Shown: piece after piece, positions 1 through 9,800 of the stretch
Numbering within the stretch: the stretch's first letter is position 1
How the letters are laid out: every line of letters begins with the position of its first letter
Origin: Butyrivibrio sp. VCD2006
GTDB lineage: Bacteria; Bacillota; Clostridia; Lachnospirales; Lachnospiraceae
Direction: 5' to 3'
Assembly (NCBI RefSeq): GCF_000423925.1
Contig: NZ_AUIX01000027.1
Span: 1-64,000 of the forward strand
Length of the DNA stretch: 64,000 nucleotides
Notes under the pieces: model-generated
The model's database searches: none
Told to the model about the DNA's origin: nothing
What the model saw: the letters and a program-made list of their open reading frames with translations, nothing else
Translations under genes and position numbers: made by a program

Positions 1-310
1 TCTCATCATTATAGATCACCACCTTTACTGAAAAGGGAACAGCAGCATTGACTGTCGTCCTGTGACTATATAAGTTGGCTTATACCAATGCTAAGAGTCC
101 GGGCTCAATGTCCCACTTGTTTGTACTTGTGAGGGCGACGACACATATAAGTATACGGGGTCGAAATAAACTACTTCGCCACACCTCCTCTCGTGCTCTG
201 TAGTATACCGCTGTTCCTTAGTATAGTATAAGGCTTTATTGAGAAAATGTAGAGGGGATGCACAGACAGATTTTTTCATTCCATGTTTGTGCCTGAGCGA
301 AGTGAAAGGA
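1..310. other. left-edge region without a recognised gene
   Basis: I see no convincing coding sequence, RNA gene or mobile-element signature here. A long minus-strand reading frame (91-516) runs antisense to the DUF3781 gene and has no ribosome-binding site or recognisable motif, so it is treated as spurious. The TAGTATA-like sequences near 204-230 could be promoter elements for the downstream gene, but no spaced -35/-10 pair is clear. Confidence 0.35.
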
Positions 311-568
311 ATGATAAAAAGTATGAAAAATGCTCTAATTGAGAACATCGAGAAGGTCCATACCACAGAGATGGGAGCCATACGGATTAAGAAAAATCTA
401 TGTCTAGGAGATATTGATGTTGTCGTATGGTGTCGAGAAAGAATTCTTGATAATAATGCCAGAATTGAGAGAAACGGAAAAAACTGGTACGTGATGATAG
501 ATGATAGTGTTATCACAGTAAACGCAAGCAGTTATACGATAATAACTGCACATAAGGAAAAAAAATAG
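311..568 (+). CDS. DUF3781 family protein
   Basis: A protein of about 85 residues whose central segment (ENIEKVHTTEMGAIRIKKNL and the later GKNWYVMIDDS, ITVNASSYTIITAHK) matches what I recall of the DUF3781 family, found as small single-domain proteins in Firmicutes. The function is unknown. No signal peptide or membrane segment is visible. The frame is open back to 239, but an ATG at 311 or at 323 fits the usual family length better. AAAGGA lies directly upstream, touching the 311 ATG and 12 nt from the 323 ATG, so the exact start is uncertain. The next gene starts 62 nt downstream. Confidence 0.6.
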   Translation: MIKSMKNALIENIEKVHTTEMGAIRIKKNLCLGDIDVVVWCRERILDNNARIERNGKNWYVMIDDSVITVNASSYTIITAHKEKK

Positions 569-630
569 GCTATGGAAAAACCGGAATTGATATCCAGAGA
601 TACCAATAGCTTAGGAGGCATAACGAAAGT

Positions 631-1395
631 ATGATTTATGAATTAGAGGATACATCAAAAGTTCTAGAACTGTTTGCAGGCTGGGAGGAGACTCTCATAT
701 ACTCATGTCTTCAGAAGGTCATGGGGAAAATATATGTTACTGACCCGGATAATCCCAAATCTGCCCTTGCTTTTGTTGGGGGCTTCGCTTTTTATGCAGG
801 AGTTCCTGATAGAGAGCTCATGATAAATAAGCCTGAGGGTTTTGTTATTATGGTGCCGCAAAATGATGAGTGGGCTGCGCTCATTGAGGAGTGTTTTCCT
901 GATTCATCGAAGAGAGTAACAAGATATGCCATTAAGAAAGATACCAGATTTGACAGGGATGCTCTGGAGCAGTTTGTAAAACAGCTTCCGGAGGGCTATG
1001 AACTAAAGGAGATAGACTCTGAGCTTTATGATAAATGCCTGGAGGACCCTGTGACGGAGGACTTTGTATCATCCTTTGAGAGCAAGGAGTCCTATCTGAA
1101 AATCGGAAGAGGCATGGTTATTCTTAAGGATGGAAAAATAGTTGCCGGTGCTTCATCGTACACCCGTTATAACGAAGGGATTGAGATAGAGGTGGACACT
1201 GCTATGGAGGAGAGAAGAAAACACCTGGCAACAGTTGCCTGTGCGGCTCTTATTCTGCGATGTCTTGACGATGGTCTGTACCCAAGCTGGGACGCACAGA
1301 ATATGAATTCAGTGGGATTATCCCAAAAATTCGGCTATGAATTTGACCACGAGTATGTGGCCTATGAGGTGGACAGAACGGAGAGGACACATTGA
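631..1395 (+). CDS. GNAT-type acetyltransferase (ZmaR-like GNAT_acetyltran family)
   Basis: A protein of 254 residues. The C-terminal half (about 140-250) has GNAT features: a strand ending in IVAGASSYTRY, then EIEVDTAMEERRKHLATVACAALI resembling the acetyl-CoA-binding loop and helix, then YPSWDAQNMNSVGLSQKFGY, which resembles the signature of the GNAT_acetyltran family that includes the zwittermicin A resistance protein ZmaR. The substrate cannot be read from sequence; self-resistance to a peptide-like antibiotic is only an analogy, although an NRPS lies 2.4 kb downstream. AGGAGG at 613-618 precedes the ATG. There is no signal peptide, so it should be cytosolic. Confidence 0.75.
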   Translation: MIYELEDTSKVLELFAGWEETLIYSCLQKVMGKIYVTDPDNPKSALAFVGGFAFYAGVPDRELMINKPEGFVIMVPQNDEWAALIEECFPDSSKRVTRYAIKKDTRFDRDALEQFVKQLPEGYELKEIDSELYDKCLEDPVTEDFVSSFESKESYLKIGRGMVILKDGKIVAGASSYTRYNEGIEIEVDTAMEERRKHLATVACAALILRCLDDGLYPSWDAQNMNSVGLSQKFGYEFDHEYVAYEVDRTERTH

Positions 1396-1573
1396 TCTTT
1401 TTGGGGATTGTTGAGAGTTATCAGTTAGTATAGAAAATACCATAAGTACGGTATATGACGGATGAAAATGGTGTGTAACTCTACTTTGCGTAGGTAGTGA
1501 TACATGTGACACCCTGCTAATATTTCTATAAGGGCAGCAGAAAAAAGTAATGTTGTACTTATGGAGGTAAATT

Positions 1574-2251
1574 ATGAACCAATATGTAACAGGCGCAGTT
1601 ATCAAAGAAATGCGCGAACAAAAGAAAATGACGCAGCTCCAGCTTGCTGAACTTCTGGGCGTAACCGATAAGACAGTTTCAAAGTGGGAGACAGGAAAAG
1701 GCTATCCTGACATAACTCTGCTTGAACCAATTGCGGATGCCTTCAGAATATCAGTGACAGAGCTGATATCCGGCAACAAGATCAAGAATGAAAACGTCTC
1801 GGCAAACATGATGCGCTCAAAATTCTATGTATGTCCCGTTTGCGGAAATGCGATCCACAGCATGGGTGAAGCGGTGATTCAGTGCCACGGCGTGCAGCTC
1901 CTTCCTGCGGAGGCAGAGCAGACCGATGAAAACCACATGATTTTCATAGAGCGTGTTGAAGATGAATACTATGTCAGAATCGACCATGAGATGACGAAGG
2001 ATCACTACATATCCTTTATCGCAGCATCTTCTCCGGATCGCATCCAAATGGTGAAACTTTATCCTGAAGGAAATGCAGAAGCAAGATTCAAGATAAGCGG
2101 CGTTCGCAAAATCTTTTTCTATTGTAATCGGGATGGCCTCTTTTCAATAGATGTCGTTAAGGGAATTGATGATAAGGAAAAATCCTACGATGACACTAAG
2201 GAGAGAAGAGAGCTTGAGAAGACAGCAGATATGCTGTTTGGAAAGATTTGA
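1574..2251 (+). CDS. XRE-family regulator with zinc-ribbon and superoxide-reductase-like C-terminal domain
   Basis: A protein of 225 residues. Residues 7-65 form a Cro/C1-type helix-turn-helix (MTQLQLAELLGVTDKTVSKW). Residues 84-105 carry CPVCGN and QCHG, a likely metal-binding knuckle. Residues 118-195 resemble the iron-binding Ig-like domain of desulfoferrodoxin/superoxide reductase: H121, the H-x5-H pair HEMTKDH (H138, H144) and CNRDG (C184). The fourth histidine of the CNxHG motif is D187 here. The fusion suggests a regulator sensing iron, oxygen species or redox state, but that is inference. TGGAGG precedes the ATG. The gene stands alone, and its target is not evident. Confidence 0.75.
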   Translation: MNQYVTGAVIKEMREQKKMTQLQLAELLGVTDKTVSKWETGKGYPDITLLEPIADAFRISVTELISGNKIKNENVSANMMRSKFYVCPVCGNAIHSMGEAVIQCHGVQLLPAEAEQTDENHMIFIERVEDEYYVRIDHEMTKDHYISFIAASSPDRIQMVKLYPEGNAEARFKISGVRKIFFYCNRDGLFSIDVVKGIDDKEKSYDDTKERRELEKTADMLFGKI

Positions 2252-2273
2252 TGATGTCTGAGAAGAAATTGTC

Positions 2274-2359
2274 TTTATACATTTTTTGAAAAAATACTTT
2301 GTGAAAATTTAATAATCTGATAGGTCCTTTTTATACATTTTTTACGATAAAAGTTATCG
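2274..2359 (+). promoter_or_regulatory. AT-rich leader with duplicated TTTATACATTTTTT and a small dyad
   Basis: The 14-nt sequence TTTATACATTTTTT occurs at 2274-2287 and again at 2330-2343. It is followed by the dyad CGATAA-AAG-TTATCG at 2345-2359. A one-mismatch copy lies in front of the response-regulator gene at 29589-29602. The block precedes the MATE-NRPS pair and may hold its promoter or a regulator site, but no -35/-10 pair is unambiguous. Confidence 0.3.
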
Positions 2360-2424
2360 ATACATGGTAAAATTTTCTTAACTGACAATCGGGATTATTG
2401 CGTCTTTTATTGGAGAAAATGTAT

Positions 2425-3768
2425 ATGAAAGAGATTAAACTGTCAGATCATTTTACATACTCAAAACTACTTCTTTTTGCCATGCCGACCGTAGGAATGA
2501 TTCTTATATCTATTACCTATGATGTTGTAGACGGGTATTTCGTATCTAATTTCATTGGCAAGACTGCATTCTCGGCAGTGAATATCGTCTATCCATTCCA
2601 GCTTGTCTTGTCGATGGTTGGATACATGTTTGGTTCGGGCGGAAGTGCACTTATAGCTTTGGAGTTAGGAGAAGGAAAAGAGCAAACTGCTAAGCTCTAT
2701 TTCACATCGATTGTAAAGGCAGCAGCTGCAATAGGTGTTGTTCTGGCAATAATCGGTATTATTTTTCTGCGTCCCATAGCAACGCTGATTGGTGCAACAC
2801 CTGAGATTCTGGTATACGGACTTCCATATGGACGTACACTGTTTTTATTCCTCCCCATCATGATTCTGGGCTATACTTTCCAGAGTATTCTGATTACTGC
2901 AGAAAAGCCAAGGCTTGGTCTGTATATTTCCATTGGAAACTTATTCAGTAACCTGTGTTTTGACTTTCTTTTTGTTGTAGTGTTTAAATGGGGAATGGTT
3001 GGAGCTGCTGCCGCAACAGGAATAGGAGCATGCTTAAACGGACTCATCCCTCTTATCTATTTTGCAAGGCCAAATTCTAGTCCTCTGCATTTTGTAAAAG
3101 GAAAAGCCGAGCTGCGTCCTCTTATAGATGCATGTACAAATGGTGCCTCTGAGATGGTCAATGATATGGCAACTGCTCTGATCTTTGTCTTTTACAATTT
3201 CCAGCTCCTTAGGCTGATCGGAGAGGACGGAGTTGCCGCCTATGGAGTGACCGTCTTTGTGGAGGGTATATTTGCCTCGTTCTTTTATGGGCTACAAATG
3301 CAGGCTACCTCTATTGTCGGCTATCATTATGGTGCCAAAAACAAAAATGAGCTTAGGAGTCTTTTGAAAAAGGGACTAACTCTTAACATTACATTTGGCA
3401 TTTTCATGTTTTTCATAGCACAAGTCAGTGCGCCATTAATCTCCAAGATATATGTAGGCTATGACGCTAATCTTTACGCGCTTTCTGTTCATGCACTCAG
3501 AGTCTATGCCTTTGCATTTCTGTTCCAGGGATTCAACGAGTACTCTTCAGCATTCTTTACAGGTTTAAATAACGGCCTGGTTTCAGGATTTCTGGCTTTT
3601 TCTAGAACATTTGTAATTCAGACCACATGTATTTTTGTGCTTCCATTGTTCATTGGAACTGAAGGGTTATGGCTCGCACAGGCTACCACTGAAGTAATAG
3701 CCGCTACAATCGCTACTGTTTTTCTTATTAAAAACAAAAAAGAATACACTGTGATGGGTAATGAGTAA
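2425..3768 (+). CDS. MATE family efflux transporter
   Basis: About 447 residues with some twelve hydrophobic segments. It has the MATE layout: an N-terminal TVGMILISITYDVVDGYFVS helix and the repeated internal motif around VAAYGVTVFVEGIFASFFYG in the second half. MATE proteins export drugs or metabolites using Na+ or H+ gradients. The frame is open from a TTG at 2398, but GGAG at 2412-2415 is best placed for the ATG at 2425 (9 nt), giving MKEIKLSDHF as the N terminus. The NRPS gene starts 38 nt after its stop on the same strand, so export of the NRPS product is a reasonable guess. It could also be an unrelated multidrug exporter. Confidence 0.85.
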   Translation: MKEIKLSDHFTYSKLLLFAMPTVGMILISITYDVVDGYFVSNFIGKTAFSAVNIVYPFQLVLSMVGYMFGSGGSALIALELGEGKEQTAKLYFTSIVKAAAAIGVVLAIIGIIFLRPIATLIGATPEILVYGLPYGRTLFLFLPIMILGYTFQSILITAEKPRLGLYISIGNLFSNLCFDFLFVVVFKWGMVGAAAATGIGACLNGLIPLIYFARPNSSPLHFVKGKAELRPLIDACTNGASEMVNDMATALIFVFYNFQLLRLIGEDGVAAYGVTVFVEGIFASFFYGLQMQATSIVGYHYGAKNKNELRSLLKKGLTLNITFGIFMFFIAQVSAPLISKIYVGYDANLYALSVHALRVYAFAFLFQGFNEYSSAFFTGLNNGLVSGFLAFSRTFVIQTTCIFVLPLFIGTEGLWLAQATTEVIAATIATVFLIKNKKEYTVMGNE

Positions 3769-3806
3769 GGCGACATATTGACTGAATAAACAGGAGTGTA
3801 CGGAAT

Positions 3807-6800
3807 ATGAAAAAAAATTCTTTATTTATGTCTATACCTGAAAAAATAGCACTTTTGGCGAAGGAAAGACCTGACGATAGTGCGGTAATTGCATCTGACA
3901 GAATTCTCACCTACAGGAATTTGGACGAAATGGGTAATAGAGCGGCATATGCAATTATGTCACTATGTCCCGGGCTGGAGGAAGGAGATGTTATTGGTCT
4001 TCTTTTGGACAGGAAATCATATGTATTTTCCCTGGAAATAGGAATTGTAAGAGCTGGATATGCATATATGCCAATGACAGATGAGTATCCGGAAGACAGA
4101 ATTAACTTTTGTATGGAAAATGCGGATAGTAAGGTTCTTATAACTACTAAAGAAATTTTTGACAGAAAACAAGACCTTGATACCAATAAATATAAGGTTC
4201 TCCTGGTTGAAGAAGTGCTTTCCTACGAAGGGGAACCTGTGCCTTTGCCCGAAATAAAAATGGACAGGCTTTCGCATATTTTCTATACCTCGGGATCAAC
4301 AGGAGTTCCCAAGGGAGTACGTAATACAATCCTGGCAGACACACTTTCAGTTACTGTAACCAAAGATGATCCTACGCTTTTTGAGCAATTCAAAGAGCCA
4401 AAGGTATCTATGTGCATAACTCAGATAAATTTCATTGCATCTATTTGTGATTATCAGGCTCTCTATAATGGTGACAGTCTTGTTTTTGCTGAGGAAAAAG
4501 ACTATAGGGATATGTCATCTCTTATAGAAAAGATGCTTAGATTCAGTGTTCAATCCCTTTTAGCAACACCGTCATTTGTAAAAAATCTGATGACAATTAA
4601 ACAGTCAAGACCTGCAATAGCTATTCTTGATTTTATGATTTTGGTAGGAGAAAAACTGGATGCATCTGTCCTTGAGCCGGTATTTACGTGTAATCCATGG
4701 CTGCGTGTTATAAACGCTTATGGAATGACGGAAACCAACTCTTATGCTTTCAGTAAAATATTAACCAGTGAAAATCGGGAGATCAGCATTGGCGATCCGA
4801 TGCATTATTTGGCGATAAAGATTATTGATGAATATGGGGATATTGTGCCCGACGGTACCGTAGGTGAACTTATATTAAGTGGAGATACCATCACTACCGG
4901 TTATCAGAAATTGGAGGAACGCAATAAAGAAAGCTTCATCATGCTTAATGGGGAGCGCTTTTACAGGACCGGAGATATGGCTTACATAGGCGAAAAAGGA
5001 CAGGTTTGCATATCCGGCCGAGCTGACGATATGGTCAAATATCATGGTCAGAGAGTTGAACTTGGTGAAATTGAAAAGGTTATCATGCAACATCCCGAAG
5101 TTAATCTTTGCAAGGTACTCATGAGGAACAATGGGTTTGAAGACTTTTTGGTAGCCTTTTTTACATGCTCCAAAGAAGTAAAACACAAGGATATAACTGA
5201 ATTAGTAAAGACAAAACTTCCCGCTTACATGTTTCCCGGGGCTATGGTTCAGTTAGATGAGATGCCACTTAATGCCAATAATAAAATAGATCGTGCAAAG
5301 CTTCTTGAAATAGAAATACCCTCTAATGGCGGAGATTATGAGGAACCTGAGACAGAACTTGAGGAAAAGCTTTGCGGATATTTTTCTGATGTTTTAGGAC
5401 TTAAGAGAATGAGCGTTATAGGAGACTTTTTCGACTATGGCGGCACATCTCTTTCTGTGTCCAGACTTCTTGCTACTCTTGGTGACGGCGGCTTTAGCGT
5501 ATCCTATGGCGATGTGTTTGCAAATCCTACGCCAAGATCACTTGCTCACTTTATTGAAAATGCTGACGCAAGGGCATCTTTGCCGGCTATGGACAGGAAG
5601 GAATATCCTCTGACAAAGACTCAGCTTGGAATCTACCTGGAAGGATTGACCGGAGGAAGTAAAGAAACCTATACGGTTCAATACATGATGGAGGCGGATC
5701 CCGAAATCAATGAGAATCAGCTGATAGACGCTGTAAATACTCTTTTTGAAGCCCATCCCACGCTCAAATACATGATAAGATGTCGTGAAAATGAGCTTCC
5801 CTATATGGAACTGGTTCCTGACTATAAGGTTGAAGTTCCTGTATTTGAAGGCGAAAGCAGTAAACGTATCGACTTTATCAATAGTTACATGCCTGTTGTT
5901 AAAGTACTTGATAATCTACTGTTTAATTTTGCTGTCTATAAGACTGAAAAATGCTGCTATCTGATTCTGAAGGCACAGCTTATTGCAGTAGATGGAACAT
6001 CTTTAAGTCTCATCATTTCCGACCTCAACAGAGCCTTGGACGGAAAAGAGCTGCTTAAGGAAGACTGCTGCATTCAGCAGGTGGGCATGTATGAAGAGGA
6101 ACTCATTAAAAACGGCTCCTATGACAAAGCCAAAGAGTATTATCAGAATCTCTTTTCTAAGATGGACAGCATAGATCAGCTCATGGGAGATCTGAATAAC
6201 CCGCTAACACCAGGTGTCAGCGTGAATTACAGATATGAACCCGGAACACTAAAGGCCCAGGTTGTTAGAGATTTCTGTAACAAAAATCAGGTTTCGGAGA
6301 GTTCATTCTTTATGGGCGCAATGGCGCTGCTTTTAGGAAAATATCTTTATGCCGATCATGTATCCTTCTCAACGGTTTATAATGGCAGATCCTTAAAGGA
6401 GATGGATAATACAATCGGAACTCTGATAAAGAGAATTCCTGTTTATGGCGATCTGTCTGAAAACCTGCCTGTGACGCAGTATCTTTCATCCATGAGTAAA
6501 CAGATCTTTGCCAATATGAGCAATGATATTTTCTCCTTTGATGAAGTACTAAAGAACTGTCCTGTAAATGAGGATGTAGAGCTTATTTTCCAGGGAGATC
6601 TTTTCACTGATAATATGGGAATGGCTGCAGGAAAACAACGGCTTAAGAGTGACTCATATTTCATGGAGCAGTATCATACAGGCATGGTAACAGGATGCAT
6701 GTCTATACAGCTTTTTGCTACAAATGGCCTCTACAATATGACAATTGAATACAGAAATGAAAGATTTTCCGAAGGCTGGATAAAACGCTTTGCTGATCAT

Positions 6801-9800
6801 TTGTTTATCATAGCAAACCAGCTTCTTACCTGTGAAATGATCGGTGACATTGTCATGATGAATGACGAGGACAGGGCAAAGATTGCTGAGTTCAATGATA
6901 AAAAGGTCGATTTTGAATTTGTTCCTGTTCATGAACAGATAAGGGGATTTGCTAAAAAGAGTCCGCAGAAGAAGGCGGTGATATGTGATGGAAAATCGCT
7001 TACTTTTGAGGAACTTGATCTTTTGTCAAGCCAGGTGGCTGAAAAACTGATTGAACTTAATGTCGGAGAAGATGTCCCTGTTGGTGTTCTTTTTGACAGG
7101 ATGGTTTATACCTATGTGGTTGAAAATGGAATTCTGAAGGCCGGTGGCGGATTTGTTCCGTTTATACCGGAATATCCGGACGGCAGAATTGATTTCTGTA
7201 TGCAGGACGCTGAAATCTCTCTTTTGCTGACGACAGAGGATATTAAAAAAGTAAGAGAAGGACTTTTGGGAAAACAGTACAAGATACTAACTCTGGAGGA
7301 GATCTTTGGAGTATCTGACATTTCAGAGATAAGTCCTGATTCGAAGTATAGAGATTTTGAAATACGAAAGTCAAAAAAGGATGATCTTGCATACTGCATT
7401 TATACTTCAGGTTCTACCGGAAGACCTAAAGGCGTAATGATCGAGCATGGAAATATAGCCAATTACGTCTACAAGAACCACAAGTCTATTGAAATAATGT
7501 ATTACGCTTTTGAGGGAAGGGTATGTCTGGCTCTGGCTTCCTTCTCCTTTGACGTTTCTGTTGTTGAGGAGTTTGTTCCGCTGTGCAATGGAAACACGGT
7601 AGTTATTGCAACTGAAGATGAGATCCATGATCCTGATAAACTGGCGAAGGTTATTATCGATAATGCTGTTGATGGCATGACCTGTACTCCGACCTATTTG
7701 TCCAGTCTTCTTTCGATTCAATCATCGAGAGAAGCGATAAAGAACATTACATTCTTTGATATAGGTGCTGAGGCGTTCCCGCTTTCTCTCTATGATAAAC
7801 TGCGAGAACTTAGAGAAGACAGTGTCATTCTCAACGTTTATGGACCCACGGAATGTACTATGGGCTGCTCTGCGGATGTTGTGGAAAGAGGCGAGAGCAT
7901 TACTATTGGTGAGCCTATCGCCAATACATATTTCTCCATTTTCGATAAGTTCGGAAATGAGCTTCCCGAAGGCATACGAGGAGAGCTTATTATCGGAGGC
8001 AATCAGGTAGGAAGAGGATATGTCGGACTTCCTGAAAAAACTGAAGCGGCCTTCTTTAGACATAATGATTATAAGGCTTATCACAGTGGAGATTTATGTT
8101 CATGGACCAATAATGGAAAAGTCCGCATATTTGGACGAATTGATAATCAGGTTAAGCTTCGCGGATTCAGAATAGAGCTTGATGAGATAGAAAGAGTAAT
8201 GTCTGAATATCAGGGTATTAAAGCTGCTGCTGTGAAGATCGTAAAAACTTCTTCTCAGGAATTCCTGGCAGGATATTATGTCTGCGATAAGGTGCCTGAT
8301 CTGAATGCGTATAAAGATTATCTAAAGGAAAAGCTGCCGGAATATATGGTGCCGCAGGTCATGAAGCAGCTGGAGGAAATGCCTCTTACTATTAATGGAA
8401 AAATTGACAGAAAATCACTTCCTGATCCGGACGCTTCTGAGCTTAAGGCAGAATATGTTGCACCGGAAAATGAAATTGAGAGAAAGCTCTGCGATGCATT
8501 TGCAAAGTCTCTTGGGCTTGTTGATGTAGAAATCGGAACGGCTGATGATTTCTTTGAACTTGGAGGCGATTCCCTTAAGGCAATGATGGTACTGGCTGAT
8601 GCAGGAATTGAAGGCCTGACCGCTGCGGATGTTTTCCAGAAAAGAACGCCGAAGGAGATTGCACGCGTTGTTGATGAAAGGACTTCCCTTGGAGATATTG
8701 ATGAACGTGAAGCAAAAGCGAGACTTAAGCCTCACATTCTGACTCCTATGCAGATAAAGATGTTGGATTATCAGCTTTACAATCCGGGTTCATCTATGTG
8801 GAGTAATATGCATTACTTTGGAAGATTTGGCAAAGAAGTAGATGCCCAAAGGCTTTGCGATGCAGTAAATAAGGCGATAGAGAACCATCCCGGACTTAGC
8901 GTAGTTTTTGAGTATAACGATGACTGCAAGCTTCAGCAAAGATATGCTCCTGAACTTATGCCAAAGATAGAAGTTGAAGACATAAAAGAGGAAGATGTAG
9001 AAGAGCTTAAGAAGAGTCTGGTTAAGCCCTTTAAGAAGATACTTAAATCCTGTCTTTTAAGAGTGCGTGTGTTCAGATCAGAGGCGGCTTCATATCTGTT
9101 CTTTGATGTACACCATCTTCTTATGGATGGCGGTTCTCTTGGTGTACTCTTCCAGGATATTACAGATGCTTACTTTGGCAGAGAACTGAAAAAGGATTAC
9201 TATTTCATAATTCTTGAAGATGCCGAAAAGGCTCACGAAGACGGAACGTACGATGCTGACAGGGAGTATTTTACTGAGCAGTTCGACATTTCAGGTAAAG
9301 AATATCAGGTTTTGCCAAAGCCTGATTATGAGTCCAACAAAAACTCTCCTGCAGGAAGGATAAAGAGACTTAAGTTCGATGCGGATGAAGTGAGAGCAGC
9401 TGAAGAATACTGGGGTGTTACACATTCATGCATGGCAATAGCAAGCGCTCTTATCGCGCTATCAGAGCATGATAAAATTAACAGGGTTATGACTAACTGG
9501 ATATTTAACGACAGACTTTCTCCGATGTCGGCTAATGTCGTGGGACTCCTTATCAAGAACCTGCCTGTAGGTGTTGATATGGAAGATTTTGATAATATAG
9601 AGGATCTGCTTCTGGATGTTAAACGACAGATCGGTGAAGGAATTGCCCATTCTTCCTATGATTATTTCTCCAGCATGGATTCTGCTTTCTATACAGATCC
9701 TATGGAGGTTAATCTTCAATTGGAAATAAATGCGGATGAATTGGATGAGCTGAAACCTGAATTCATTGAGCTTGATGATCCATATTTTGCTGCCAGTGCC

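Noticed and set aside
91..516. Minus-strand 141-residue reading frame at the left edge
   Set aside because: It is antisense to the DUF3781 gene, has no ribosome-binding site and no recognisable motif.
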